NCBI GenBank assembly: GCA_003402345.1
Contig: QFXH01000002.1
Coordinates: forward strand, 1 to 64,000
From: Candidatus Nitrotoga sp. MKT
GTDB lineage: Bacteria; Pseudomonadota; Gammaproteobacteria; Burkholderiales; Gallionellaceae
Reading direction: 5' to 3'
DNA: 64,000 bases
Shown: one piece after another, positions 47,527 to 57,459 of the stretch
How positions within the stretch are numbered: position 1 is the stretch's first letter
Layout of the letters: each line of letters begins with the position of its first letter
The notes under the pieces: model-generated
The model's input: the letters and a program-made list of their open reading frames with translations, nothing else
Told to the model about the DNA's origin: nothing
Databases searched by the model: none
Position numbers and translations under genes: made by a program

Positions 47527-48655
47527 ACAAAATCGTGCTGAGCAGACTCAAATAGTTCAGAACCATTCTGAATTTTATATAGGCATCATGTCCGGCACTA
47601 GCTTGGACGGCATTGATGTTGTCTTGGTTGATTTCTCCACTAGCTCCCCCAAATTGCTTGCCACCTCCTTCCAAGCTTACGGAAGGAGGCTGAAAGACGC
47701 GCTGCTAACATTGCATCACCCTACAAATGATGAGCTGCATCAGATGCAGTTAATCAATAATGAATTGGCGAGCCTGTATGCCGCAGCAACGGCAACCTTA
47801 CTGCGCACAACCAACATCACGCCCGATCAAATACGCGCTATTGGCTGCCATGGGCAGACTATACGCCACCACCCTAACGAAGGTTATACTCTGCAACTCG
47901 GTAATGCGGCCTTACTGGCCGAATTGAGCGGCATTACTGTAGTTAGTGACTTCCGCAGCCGTGACATCGCCGCAGGAGGACAGGGCGCTCCGCTCGTTCC
48001 TGCTTTTCACGACAAAGTATTACGCCACCCAAGCATTCATCGCGTTATTGTCAACATCGGTGGCATCAGTAACCTTACTAACCTATCACCCAAACGTCAT
48101 ACGGTAGGCTTCGATTGCGGCCCGGGCAACATGTTAATGGATGCATGGATTGCCCTACAGCGCGGAGAACCTTACGATCGAGACGGTACGTGGGCCGCCA
48201 GCGGACAGATTATTCCAGCGCTGCTACATACGTTGCTTGACGAACCTTTTTTGCATGCTGTACCACCGAAAAGCAGTGGGCGTGATTTGTTTAACCTAGC
48301 TTGGCTAAACAGTAAACTACGCGGTGACGAATTACCTGCCGACGTACAGGCCACTTTGCTCGCATTTAGCAGCCGCGTTATTTCAGACGCGATCCATCGT
48401 TTTTGTGATGGCGCGCAAGAAATTTATTTGTGTGGCGGTGGCGCGCGCAATCAAGCTTTAGTGCGAAGCTTGGGCATCTCCTTGCCAAATTGCCGTATTC
48501 AAACCACTGACACATTAGGCATGGGAGCTGATTGGCTGGAGGCCATCGCTTTTGCCTGGCTGGCACAGCAACGTTTATATAGTTATAGCGTCAATTTGGT
48601 CACGGTTACTGGCGCACGTCACCCCTGCATACTCGGGGCGATTTATTCGGCTTAA
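47519..48655 (+). CDS. anmK: Anhydro-N-acetylmuramic acid kinase
   Basis: A 378-aa cytosolic kinase that phosphorylates 1,6-anhydroMurNAc released by lytic transglycosylases such as the Slt in this window. The nucleotide loop is GIMSGTSLDGIDVVLVDF. GCHGQTIRHHP, DFRSRDIAAGGQGAPLVPAFH and CGGGARNQALV are family blocks. The start is TTG (47519), overlapping mepM. The first ATG lies within the conserved IMSGTS motif and is too late. Confidence 0.96.
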   Translation: MTKQNRAEQTQIVQNHSEFYIGIMSGTSLDGIDVVLVDFSTSSPKLLATSFQAYGRRLKDALLTLHHPTNDELHQMQLINNELASLYAAATATLLRTTNITPDQIRAIGCHGQTIRHHPNEGYTLQLGNAALLAELSGITVVSDFRSRDIAAGGQGAPLVPAFHDKVLRHPSIHRVIVNIGGISNLTNLSPKRHTVGFDCGPGNMLMDAWIALQRGEPYDRDGTWAASGQIIPALLHTLLDEPFLHAVPPKSSGRDLFNLAWLNSKLRGDELPADVQATLLAFSSRVISDAIHRFCDGAQEIYLCGGGARNQALVRSLGISLPNCRIQTTDTLGMGADWLEAIAFAWLAQQRLYSYSVNLVTVTGARHPCILGAIYSA

Positions 48656-49000
48656 TTTTAATTTCATTTGTGATGACATAGGCAATAGTGAAATCCGCGA
48701 GTTACGCAAGTTGTTATCCCTTTGCAGCCAACAATCGCACCGTCTGCTCCAAACGAGTCCGCACAGCGAGTGATATGGATTGCAATTGGATACCTTCCGG
48801 TCACAGCAAGGTGCGCAAAATTTTCTTGCGCTTATTAATTAAACGGGGTCCAAATTTAGTGGACAGGCAAGTCATCTGAATTGTGCCGCAAAATGTTACC
48901 TGCTGGCGTAAATTAGCAAGTGAAATAAGCGGGTACTGCCTGTGGGGCGTACATTACGTGACGCGACTATAATACGTTTATTAATTTTCCTCATATCATC
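48656..49000. other. Intergenic region anmK / ABC exporter
   Basis: A 345-bp gap between co-directional genes. A weak hairpin gcgcaa-aattttc-ttgcgc (about 48811-48829) may end anmK transcription. A partial palindrome gtccaaatttagtggac lies at about 48848-48864. I see no gene. Confidence 0.4.
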
Positions 49001-50806
49001 ATGCGCTCCCGTTCCGCTTCCTCCACCCCTGCACCTCGTGGCGATTGGAATATCATTCGCACTCTTCTGCCTTACCTACTAGAATTCAAAGGGCGTGTTG
49101 TATTAGCGTTATTACTACTGGTGTTAGCTAAGCTGGCTAACGTGGCAGTGCCGCTGTTGCTCAAGGAAATCGTGGATGCTCTGGATAAACCAAAGGCAAT
49201 GTTGTTAGTGCCGGTGTCACTCGTGGTTGGCTATGGTTTGTTACGGCTCTGCAGCACACTGTTTGGCGAGTTGCGCGACGCGGTATTTGCCAAAGTAACC
49301 CAACGTGCCATACGGCGTGTAGCACTCAAACTGTTCGTTCATTTGCATAGCTTAAGTTTACGTTTCCATCTGGAGCGGCAGACTGGTGGCGTATCACGTG
49401 ATATCGAGCGTGGTACGAAAGGAATCAGCTTCTTACTCAATTTTATGCTGTTCAGCATACTGCCGACACTGCTGGAAATCGGCCTGGTTGCAGGAATTTT
49501 GCTTTATAAATACAACGCGTGGTTTGCGGTTATTACTTTCATCACGCTGATTGTGTATATCGTCTTTACCTTATTCATTACCGAGTGGCGCATGATATTT
49601 CGCCGTACCATGAATGATATGGATTCAAAGGCAAACACGCGCGCCATAGACAGCCTGCTTAACTATGAAACGGTAAAATATTTTGGTAACGAGGACTATG
49701 AAGCGCGACGCTACGATGAACACATGAGCAAGTGGGAAACATCGGCGGTGCAGAATCAAACTTCACTGGCAGCGTTGAATTCCGGGCAGAGCGCTATTAT
49801 TGCCATCGGCATGACCGCGTTAATGCTGCTGGCATCGAATGGCGTGGTAAAAGGAGAGCTAACCATTGGCGACTTGGTTCTAATCAACGTCTTCATGTTG
49901 CAGCTTTATATGCCACTGCATTTCCTTGGCTTTGTCTATCGCGAGATCAAGCACTCTCTGGTGGACATGGAAAAAATGTTCCGTCTGCTTGATGAAAACC
50001 GTGAGATACAAGATGCGCCAAATGCGGTTGCGCTGAAGGTTGATCAAGCGGCAGTACATTTTGAGCAGGTATGTTTTTCTTATGAACCAAAGCGGCAGAT
50101 TTTATTCGATATCAGTTTTGATATTCCGTCTGGACACACGATCGCCGTAGTGGGTTCAAGCGGAGCGGGAAAATCTACCTTGTCACGGTTGCTGTTCCGT
50201 TTTTATGATGTAAATTCAGGACGCATCCTGATAGACAATCAGGACATTCGCAAGGTAACACAGGCCAGTTTGCGCGCTGCGATTGGCATCGTGCCACAAG
50301 ACACCGTGCTGTTTAACGATAGCATTTATTACAATATAGCTTATGGCCGCCCCGAAGCCTCGCATGAAGAAGTATTGCATGCGGCGCAATCGGCCCATAT
50401 TCACGATTTTATAACATCATTACCGGATGGCTACGACACGATGGTGGGCGAGCGTGGATTGAAATTGTCCGGTGGAGAGAAACAGCGTGTGGCGATTGCG
50501 CGCGCTATCCTCAAAAATCCAGCCATCCTGATTTTTGACGAGGCGACTTCGGCTCTGGATTCAACATCCGAGAAGATAATTCAGCATGAATTGCGCAACG
50601 TTGCACATAATCGAACCACACTGGTTATTGCTCATCGCCTATCTACCATCGTAGACGCAAATCAGATATTGGTAATGGACAGTGGGCGCATTGTTGAGCG
50701 TGGCACGCACCGTGAGTTACTAGGAAAACAAGGGGTATATGCACAAATGTGGGCACTGCAACAGCAAGAAAAAGAGTATCAGCCGATTACATCTATAACG
50801 CCCTGA
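49001..50806 (+). CDS. Atm1/HMT1-type ABC exporter (fused permease-ATPase)
   Basis: A 601-aa half-transporter. Six membrane helices (about 25-310) are followed by an ATPase domain: Walker A VGSSGAGKSTLSRLL, signature LSGGEKQRVAIARA, Walker B ILIFDEATSALD, and the H-loop IAHRLSTIV. The motif YFGNEDYEARRYDEH after the membrane part is characteristic of the Atm1/ABCB7 subfamily, which exports glutathione-linked sulfur or metal conjugates. It is a single gene; a homodimer is expected. Confidence 0.93.
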   Translation: MRSRSASSTPAPRGDWNIIRTLLPYLLEFKGRVVLALLLLVLAKLANVAVPLLLKEIVDALDKPKAMLLVPVSLVVGYGLLRLCSTLFGELRDAVFAKVTQRAIRRVALKLFVHLHSLSLRFHLERQTGGVSRDIERGTKGISFLLNFMLFSILPTLLEIGLVAGILLYKYNAWFAVITFITLIVYIVFTLFITEWRMIFRRTMNDMDSKANTRAIDSLLNYETVKYFGNEDYEARRYDEHMSKWETSAVQNQTSLAALNSGQSAIIAIGMTALMLLASNGVVKGELTIGDLVLINVFMLQLYMPLHFLGFVYREIKHSLVDMEKMFRLLDENREIQDAPNAVALKVDQAAVHFEQVCFSYEPKRQILFDISFDIPSGHTIAVVGSSGAGKSTLSRLLFRFYDVNSGRILIDNQDIRKVTQASLRAAIGIVPQDTVLFNDSIYYNIAYGRPEASHEEVLHAAQSAHIHDFITSLPDGYDTMVGERGLKLSGGEKQRVAIARAILKNPAILIFDEATSALDSTSEKIIQHELRNVAHNRTTLVIAHRLSTIVDANQILVMDSGRIVERGTHRELLGKQGVYAQMWALQQQEKEYQPITSITP

Positions 50807-51132
50807 GCTGGATTGGTACCAATATTGTTGATATACGCCCCATTCACCCGAAAATCGATTTAAATTTTTGTTCGATTTCGTGTTCTGGAAATGTCTCGTA
50901 TATACTTGTCTAGCGTGTGTTTTCTATGTGCATTTTAGATCATTCAATGCCTGTATATTTTTGCAAGAAAGTATGTTGAATTTAAAAACACACATTTCAA
51001 TTGAAGTTTTATATTAAAAATATTATCAATAATAAAATCAATATATTGCAGATATAATCAAGAACTACTTGGTTAGTATTGTGTCTGTAGCGCATCACCT
51101 AGTTGCGCATGAAATAGGGTACTGAATCAAAC
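50807..51132. other. AT-rich leader upstream of sucCD
   Basis: A 326-bp AT-rich gap. A consensus-like -10 box (tataat at about 51054) lies some 75 bp before sucC, but the -35 is unclear. No gene or terminator-type hairpin is visible. Confidence 0.4.
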
Positions 51133-52299
51133 ATGAAAATTCACGAATATCAGGCCAAAGAAATCCTCCGCCAGTATGGCGTGCCGACTCCACGCGGATC
51201 GGTGTGTTTCAGCGTGGATGAGGCCATTGCCGTTGCGCAGCAGTTGGGTGGCCCGATATGGGTGGTGAAGGCGCAAATTCATGCCGGTGGGCGTGGGCAG
51301 GGTGGCGGGGTTAAGGTCGTGAATTCGGTGCAGGATGTTGGTACACGTGCTGGAGAGATTCTTGGCATGCAGTTGGTTACACACCAGACTAATGCTAATG
51401 GGCAATTGGTCAGACGCTTGCTAATTGAGGAGGGCGTGCAGATTGCAAAAGAGTATTACGTAGGTATGGTAATTGACCGTAGCAAACAGGGTGTCGTGCT
51501 TATGGCAAGTAGCGAGGGAGGAATGGAAATCGAGGCAGTCGCTGCGCATTCGCCTGAAAAAATTCACAAGGTATGGATAAACCCTTCGTCAGGGCTGACC
51601 GATGCTGAGGCAGACGCTGTGGCGCAGCGGATTGGCATTCCGAATGCGGCACTTGCTCAGGCGCGCGCCTGTTTGCAAGGCTTGTACCGAGCCTTCGTGG
51701 AAAAGGATGCGATGCTGGCGGAAATCAATCCGCTGGTGCTGACTGCGGATCAGAATCTACTGGCGCTGGATGCGAAAATTAATTTCGATAGCAATGCGCT
51801 ATTTCGTCATCCAGAGATTGTAGCGCTACGCGATTTAGATGAAGAAGATCCAGCCGAAGTTGAAGCTTCACAATTCGATCTGAGCTATATCTCACTGAAT
51901 GGCAACATTGGCTGCTTGGTGAATGGTGCCGGGTTAGCCATGGCGACAATGGATATCATCAAGTTGTATGGCGGTATGCCAGCGAATTTTCTTGACGTAG
52001 GGGGTGGTGCCAGTAAGGAAAAAGTAACTGAAGCATTCAAATTGATGTTGAGAAATCCAAATTTGCGCGCAATTTTGGTAAATATATTTGGCGGAATCAT
52101 GAAATGTGATGTAATTGCCGAAGGCGTAGTGGCAGCGGCACGCGAAGTGCATTTAAAAGTACCATTAGTGGTGCGCTTGGAAGGCACTAACGTTGATCTC
52201 GGGAAAAAAATTCTGGCTGAATCTGGCCTGCCAATTATTTCTGCCGGGGATATGGCAGATGCAGCAGCAAAGGTTGTTACTGCAGCGAAAGGGGCATAA
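51133..52299 (+). CDS. sucC: Succinyl-CoA synthetase, beta subunit
   Basis: A 388-aa ATP-grasp subunit that interconverts succinyl-CoA and succinate with ATP formation. It begins [18 protein letters not shown] and has [25 protein letters not shown] and [16 protein letters not shown]. Length is standard. The final A of the stop codon TAA is the first base of the sucD ATG, so the two are translationally coupled. The related malate thiokinase (MtkA) is an alternative, but no serine-cycle neighbours are present. Confidence 0.96.
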   Translation: MKIHEYQAKEILRQYGVPTPRGSVCFSVDEAIAVAQQLGGPIWVVKAQIHAGGRGQGGGVKVVNSVQDVGTRAGEILGMQLVTHQTNANGQLVRRLLIEEGVQIAKEYYVGMVIDRSKQGVVLMASSEGGMEIEAVAAHSPEKIHKVWINPSSGLTDAEADAVAQRIGIPNAALAQARACLQGLYRAFVEKDAMLAEINPLVLTADQNLLALDAKINFDSNALFRHPEIVALRDLDEEDPAEVEASQFDLSYISLNGNIGCLVNGAGLAMATMDIIKLYGGMPANFLDVGGGASKEKVTEAFKLMLRNPNLRAILVNIFGGIMKCDVIAEGVVAAAREVHLKVPLVVRLEGTNVDLGKKILAESGLPIISAGDMADAAAKVVTAAKGA

Positions 52300-53180
52300 T
52301 GTCCATTCTTATCAATAAAAACACTAAAGTAATGACGCAAGGCATGACTGGTAAAGTCGGTCAATTTCATACATTACATTGTAAAAATTATGCAAATGGA
52401 GCGAATTGTTTTGTCGCTGGAGTGACTCCCGGCAAGGCCGGACAAAGTTATGAGGGGATTCCAATATTCAACAGTGTAATGGAAGCTAGCGTGCAAACCG
52501 GGGCGACGGTGTCAGTGATTTACGTGCCACCTCCCTTTGCTGCTGCGGCGATTGACGAGGCGGTGGAAGCAGGGCTAGAGCTGGTGATCTGCATCACAGA
52601 AGGCATACCCGTACACGACATGCTACGCACGCGTTACAAAATGCAGGGCAAGAAGACGCTGCTGATTGGCCCGAATTGTCCAGGGCTGATTACACCAGAC
52701 GAAATTAAAATTGGCATCATGCCTGGGCACATCCACCGCAAGGGACGTATTGGCGTAGTGTCACGTTCGGGAACGTTGACTTATGAGGCGGTCTGGCAGC
52801 TGTCCGAGCTGGGCTTCGGGCAATCTTCTTGTGTCGGAATAGGTGGCGATCCGATCAATGGCATGAAACATTTGTCTGTAATGAAATTATTCAACGATGA
52901 CCCGGATACCGATGCTGTAGTGATGGTGGGCGAAATCGGTGGCAGTGATGAAGAAGAATGCGCGCGCTGGATTAAGAGCAATATGCAAAAACCTGTGGTC
53001 GGCTTTATTGCTGGAATTACCGCGCCGCTTGGTAAGCGTATGGGACATGCTGGTGCAATTATTTCCGGGGGTCAGGGCGGTGCTGAGGACAAATTGGCAG
53101 TAATGGAAGAATGTGGCATACGCATCACGCGCAATCCGGCTGAAATGGGCAAAATGATGAAGCATGTTTTAAAAGGATAA
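52299..53180 (+). CDS. sucD: Succinyl-CoA synthetase, alpha subunit
   Basis: A 293-aa CoA-binding subunit. The CoA-binding fold starts VMTQGMTGKVGQFH. GPNCPGLITPDEIKIGIMPG and SRSGTLTYEAVWQL follow. The phosphorylated histidine lies in KRMGHAGAIISGGQGGAEDK. The ATG shares one base with the sucC stop. Confidence 0.97.
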   Translation: MSILINKNTKVMTQGMTGKVGQFHTLHCKNYANGANCFVAGVTPGKAGQSYEGIPIFNSVMEASVQTGATVSVIYVPPPFAAAAIDEAVEAGLELVICITEGIPVHDMLRTRYKMQGKKTLLIGPNCPGLITPDEIKIGIMPGHIHRKGRIGVVSRSGTLTYEAVWQLSELGFGQSSCVGIGGDPINGMKHLSVMKLFNDDPDTDAVVMVGEIGGSDEEECARWIKSNMQKPVVGFIAGITAPLGKRMGHAGAIISGGQGGAEDKLAVMEECGIRITRNPAEMGKMMKHVLKG

Positions 53181-53373
53181 TTTTCTGATAATGTAAATTA
53201 TGTCCACTTCGTAATTTAGGTTGTCAAAAAAATCATCACTTTTGATTTGTTATTCGTCTATTGGGTAATTTTAAAAAGCTACGATACTCATGTAGCTTAC
53301 CGCACAAACAATCTTACAAAATTTGCTCTTCAAGCCGGAACCCCGGAACCTGCCACTAACAAAAGGAAGAAAA

Positions 53374-54402
53374 ATGATTTTAGTAACAGGTGGAACCGGT
53401 TACATCGGCTCGCATACGGTTGTTGAGCTGATGCTGGCTGGATTCGAGATTTTAATTGTTGATAATTTTTGTAACAGCAAAACAACGGTTCTTGATCGTA
53501 TTGAGCGTATTGTTGGGCATCGACCAGGATTTGTAGAGGCTGATATTCGTGATCGGCAAGCGATGCAGGGACTCTTTGCAAGGCATCATTTTGATGCGGT
53601 AATCCATTTTGCTGGTTTAAAAGCAGTTGGCGAATCCGTGGCGCAACCTTTACGCTACTATGACAATAACGTCTATGGCAGTTTGGTGTTGTTTGAAATG
53701 ATGGCTGAGGCGCAGGTAAAGACACTGGTTTTTTCTTCTTCCGCTACAGTTTACGGTGATCCTGCTACCGTTCCAATTCTGGAGAATTTTCCGCTTGGTG
53801 CGACCAATCCGTATGGTAGAAGCAAACAAATGGTCGAGGAGATGCTCCGTGATCTGGCGATAGCTGATTCTTCATGGCGGATTGCATTGCTTCGTTATTT
53901 TAATCCTGTAGGCGCGCATGAAAGTGGTTTGATTGGTGAGGATCCCACTGATATTCCGAATAACCTACTTCCTTACATTGCTCAAGTGGCACAAGGCCAG
54001 CGTGAGATGCTGTCAATTTATGGTGATGACTATCCAACCGTTGATGGCACTGGCATGAGAGATTATATTCATGTTGTTGATCTTGCTATTGGTCATGTTA
54101 AGACTCTGGAAAAACTGGTTGACCAGACGGGGGTGGTTACCTATAACTTGGGCACAGGACGGAGTAATAGCGTGTTGGAGATGGTGCGCGCATTTGAGCA
54201 AGCCAGTGGGCGAAAAATACCTTACAAAATAGTGGGGCGTCGCCCAGGAGATATCGCTATATGTTACGCAGACACTACGCTAGCGGAACGTGATCTGGGT
54301 TGGAGAGCGGAGCGAACTATAACGCAGATGTGTGCTGATTCTTGGAGATGGCAGTCTTTAGGGAATCTCAATCAATCCGATGGTGTAACTGATTCAGTGT
54401 AA
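53374..54402 (+). CDS. galE: UDP-glucose 4-epimerase
   Basis: A 342-aa short-chain dehydrogenase-type epimerase supplying UDP-galactose for polysaccharides. The N-terminal VTGGTGYIGSHT binds NAD. SSSATVYGD and the catalytic YGRSK pair follow, then RYFNPVGAH and the C-terminal substrate domain. The ATG at 53374 has an AAGGAAG site. It appears monocistronic. Confidence 0.95.
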   Translation: MILVTGGTGYIGSHTVVELMLAGFEILIVDNFCNSKTTVLDRIERIVGHRPGFVEADIRDRQAMQGLFARHHFDAVIHFAGLKAVGESVAQPLRYYDNNVYGSLVLFEMMAEAQVKTLVFSSSATVYGDPATVPILENFPLGATNPYGRSKQMVEEMLRDLAIADSSWRIALLRYFNPVGAHESGLIGEDPTDIPNNLLPYIAQVAQGQREMLSIYGDDYPTVDGTGMRDYIHVVDLAIGHVKTLEKLVDQTGVVTYNLGTGRSNSVLEMVRAFEQASGRKIPYKIVGRRPGDIAICYADTTLAERDLGWRAERTITQMCADSWRWQSLGNLNQSDGVTDSV

Positions 54403-54894
54403 ACGGTCACCTGGCAAAAAATTGTCAACACAAGCGAACGGCAATGCCGTACCAAAAAATAACCAACGAATTAAGAGTAATCCCAAGTGATTGATTTGGC
54501 CTATTGAAATTCTCATACTGCATACTTCACACGAAAATCCTGAGATGATTTTTTGACCGGCTCAGGTGAATTTCCCAATTTCAAATTAACATTATTAATC
54601 CACTCTACCGGGTTTAGTACCTGACTGTAACTGAGCAGGCAGAGCAACTCGATTTTTTCTTTATGCTCCCTCCCTCTTATTTTTGACAGATTTGCTGCGA
54701 TGCACCCGCAAGTTATCGAGTGTCAGGAATACTTCTTTCTTGCCTATTTCAGCGTGCATAGATAAGGTTAGTCTGCTATGTCGCTGTAATTTACCAAATC
54801 AAATTGATAGCATCAACACGGTGCTATTAATATTATTTCACACGACTGCTATCCAAGTTATTTACAATAGCCACAGTCTTTCAGGTAACACACT
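54403..54894. other. Intergenic region galE / mgtE with IS630 fossil
   Basis: A 492-bp gap. The middle (54513-54783) is a decayed IS630 transposase on the minus strand, described separately. The sequence between it and mgtE (54784-54894) should carry the mgtE promoter. I see no magnesium-riboswitch-like structure. Confidence 0.6.
54513..54783 (-). pseudogene. IS630-family transposase fossil
   Basis: On the minus strand one frame gives KKEVFLTLDNLRVHRSKSVK. After a frameshift the next frame gives EHKEKIELLCLLSYSQVLNPVEWINN and ends at TGA (54513-54515). This reproduces the C-terminal catalytic segment of IS630 transposases (FLILDNLRVHHSK, then EHKDKIE-F-LPSYSPELNP-E). The DDE asparagine/aspartate and the final acidic residue regions are visible. 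The protein is frameshifted, degraded and lacks the N-terminal half. Confidence 0.8.
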
Positions 54895-56349
54895 ATGACC
54901 AAAATCCACGAACCTCATTACACTGAAAACGTGCAAGAGCATCTACAACAGGTGCAAAGCCTATTGGATAAGCACGCTCTGGTCGAAATGCTAGCGCGCA
55001 AACAGGAAATGCCACGCCAAGAGCGTCACGAATTGTTAGGGAGCATACTGCACAAACAGCATCTAGCCGAACTACAAGATAAGCTGGGCAAACTACATTC
55101 TTCTGATATCGCCTTTATCTTGGAGGCTCTGCCCATCGAGCAGCGTTTACTGGTATGGGATCTGGTCAAAGCCGATCGTGACGGCGAAATTTTAATCGAA
55201 GTTTCCGATTCAGTGCGTGAATCGTTGATTGCCACCATGAGCCGCGAAGAACTACGCGAGGCGGCAGAGCAACTGGATACTGATGAGATTGCCGACCTGG
55301 CGCCTGATTTACCCCAAGCGGTGATACGTGATGTGTTCAAATCTCTCACCATTGAGGAACGCGAACAATTACGCGCAGCGATGTCTTATCCGGAAGATGC
55401 GGTAGGTGCACTGATGGATTTCGATATGGTGACCATCCGTGAAGATGTCACGCTGGAAGTAGTGTCACGTTATCTGCGCCGTTTCGACGAAATGCCCGAT
55501 CATACTGACCAGTTATTCGTAGTGGACAGAGATGATATTTTTAAAGGGGTATTGCCACTTAATCGCTTGTTGGTGAACGAACCGGAAGTACCGGTAAGTA
55601 AGCTAATGTTGACCGATACAATTAAACTGCATTCGGATGATAAAGCGGAACAAGCAGCTCAAGCATTTGAACGCTATGATTTAGTTTCAGCGCCTGTGGT
55701 AGAAGAAGATGGTAAGTTGGTTGGTCGCGTTACCGTGAACACGGTAATGGACTATATCCGTTCAGAATCGGAAAGCGACATATTAAATACGGCCGGTTTA
55801 CGCGGCGAAGAAGACATTTTTGCCTCGGTATGGAAAAGCGTAAAAAACCGCTGGATGTGGCTAGCGCTCAATTTGTGTACTGCATTCTTTGCCTCACGCG
55901 TGATAGGCGAATTCGAAAATACCATCGAAAAACTTGTCGCGCTCGCGGCGTTAATGCCTATCGTGGCAGGAATTGCTGGCAATTCGGCAAACCAAACCGC
56001 CACCATTATCATCCGTTCACTGGCGCTAGGACAACTTAACCACGCTAATACAAGACGGTTAATTGGCAAGGAACTCACCATCGGTGGACTGAACGGTCTG
56101 ATTTGGGGCGGTGTAGCCGGATTGTTCGCTTATTTCCTATATAAAAGTGTGCTGCTGGGCGTGATTTTAACTGTTGCGATGGTACTCAATTTAATCCTTG
56201 GCGCATTGGCTGGTTTACTGATACCGCTATCCATGCAGCGTATGGGGCGCGACCCGGCCATTGGTTCCAGTGTAATGCTTACCGCTATTACCGATAGTGG
56301 CGGTTTCTTCATTTTCCTTGGGCTCGCTGCCCTATTTTTAATCCACTAA
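54895..56349 (+). CDS. mgtE: Magnesium transporter MgtE
   Basis: A 484-aa Mg2+ channel. A cytoplasmic MgtE N-domain (about 30-140, with LHSSDIAFILEALP and the MSYPEDAVGALMD block) is followed by two CBS domains (about 150-270). Five membrane helices in the last 170 residues include GIAGNSANQTATIIIRSLALG and the ion-binding end MLTAITDSGGFFIFLGLA. The acidic N-domain senses intracellular Mg2+. It stands alone between galE and the tat operon. Confidence 0.96.
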   Translation: MTKIHEPHYTENVQEHLQQVQSLLDKHALVEMLARKQEMPRQERHELLGSILHKQHLAELQDKLGKLHSSDIAFILEALPIEQRLLVWDLVKADRDGEILIEVSDSVRESLIATMSREELREAAEQLDTDEIADLAPDLPQAVIRDVFKSLTIEEREQLRAAMSYPEDAVGALMDFDMVTIREDVTLEVVSRYLRRFDEMPDHTDQLFVVDRDDIFKGVLPLNRLLVNEPEVPVSKLMLTDTIKLHSDDKAEQAAQAFERYDLVSAPVVEEDGKLVGRVTVNTVMDYIRSESESDILNTAGLRGEEDIFASVWKSVKNRWMWLALNLCTAFFASRVIGEFENTIEKLVALAALMPIVAGIAGNSANQTATIIIRSLALGQLNHANTRRLIGKELTIGGLNGLIWGGVAGLFAYFLYKSVLLGVILTVAMVLNLILGALAGLLIPLSMQRMGRDPAIGSSVMLTAITDSGGFFIFLGLAALFLIH

Positions 56350-56715
56350 ACTCTATCTTTACGAATTCATGCCGAGATTTGAATAACGAAGTGCATATTT
56401 TAAAAATATCTTGCATCGTAACTTAATATGAGACTAATTCAATTTTGAAGCAAAGCTTTTGTAAGTGTGACGGATTCAAGTTCAAAGTACCAGCTACAAC
56501 TTCAAGCAGACTGAAATTTTAGAACTTATTCACATTCGCAATCGGCTGAATTGCTAAAAAATAAGCAATTATGGTAAAGACAAGGGAGATTTGTGCGAAA
56601 TACACAATCCATCGAAGACATGAATTGGGTTTGAATTCAGGCCGGAAAAGTTGAAAATTACAAGATTTTAAAAATACTCATAGCGTCATTCTTGCGACTA
56701 AAGCACAAGAAATAG
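56350..56715. other. Convergent intergenic region mgtE / tatC
   Basis: A 366-bp AT-rich gap between converging genes. I found no coding frame, repeat or clean terminator. The stretch around 56515-56560 (gaaattttagaacttattcac) looks vaguely like degraded insertion-sequence DNA but could not be assigned. Confidence 0.4.
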
Positions 56716-57456
56716 TCATCCACTTTTCATTTCCGTCTCTTTCGAAGATTTTATCATCCACCCCGCCACTACGACACCAACTTCGTACAACAACCACAAT
56801 GGTATAGCAAGCATGAACTGCGATACTACGTCCGGCGGGGTGAGAAGAGCACCGAGAATAAATGCCCCGACAATTACATAAGGACGGATTTCTTTAAGCT
56901 TGGCGATACTTACCATATCCATTTTAACCAATACCACTACCGCCACTGGTACTTCAAAGGTAGTACCAAACGCAAGGAACATCCCCATTACGAAACTCAA
57001 GTATTTGTCAATGTCAGTCATCACCGCGACGCCTTGCGGCGCGGCACCACTAAAAAAACCAAATACCACTGGAAACACCACGAAATATGCAAATGCCATG
57101 CCGAAAAAAAACAACAACACGCTGGACGTAACGAGCGGCAACATCAAACGTTTTTCATGTGCATGCATCCCGGGCGCAACAAAAAGCCAAGCTTGGTACA
57201 ATATGTAAGGTAATGCAATCAGAAATGCAGCCATCATCGCCACTTTAAGTGGCACAAAAAATGGGGTAATAACATCAATAGCGATCATCTGCCCGCCTTT
57301 AGGCAGCTTAGCGAGCATCGGCTCTGCCAGTAGCGCATAAAGATCACCCGCCCATGGAACAAGGCATACGAACACTAGTAGTAACCCCCCAAAAGCATAT
57401 AGAAGGCGGGTGCGCAATTCGAGCAGATGGGAAATGAAGGTTTCGTTAGTACTCAT
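56716..57456 (-). CDS. tatC: Sec-independent translocase TatC
   Basis: A 246-aa six-helix inner-membrane protein, the receptor for twin-arginine signal peptides. HLLELRTRLLYAFGGLLLVF is the N-terminal signature. AFGTTFEVPVAVVVLVKM and ILGALLTPPDVVSQFMLAIPLWLLYE are conserved helices. It starts 3 bp after tatB. Confidence 0.97.
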   Translation of the reverse strand: MSTNETFISHLLELRTRLLYAFGGLLLVFVCLVPWAGDLYALLAEPMLAKLPKGGQMIAIDVITPFFVPLKVAMMAAFLIALPYILYQAWLFVAPGMHAHEKRLMLPLVTSSVLLFFFGMAFAYFVVFPVVFGFFSGAAPQGVAVMTDIDKYLSFVMGMFLAFGTTFEVPVAVVVLVKMDMVSIAKLKEIRPYVIVGAFILGALLTPPDVVSQFMLAIPLWLLYEVGVVVAGWMIKSSKETEMKSG

Positions 57457-57459
57457 TAA

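Noticed and set aside
48848-48864. gtccaaatttagtggac as an insertion-sequence end
   Set aside because: It is an imperfect palindrome with no partner repeat or transposase remnant in the gap; not enough to call.
51133-53180. Malate thiokinase (mtkAB) instead of sucCD
   Set aside because: The families are similar, but no malyl-CoA lyase or other serine-cycle gene lies nearby and the motifs fit SucCD.
56350-56715. Degraded transposase between mgtE and tatC
   Set aside because: I translated both strands by eye and found no segment matching a transposase family.
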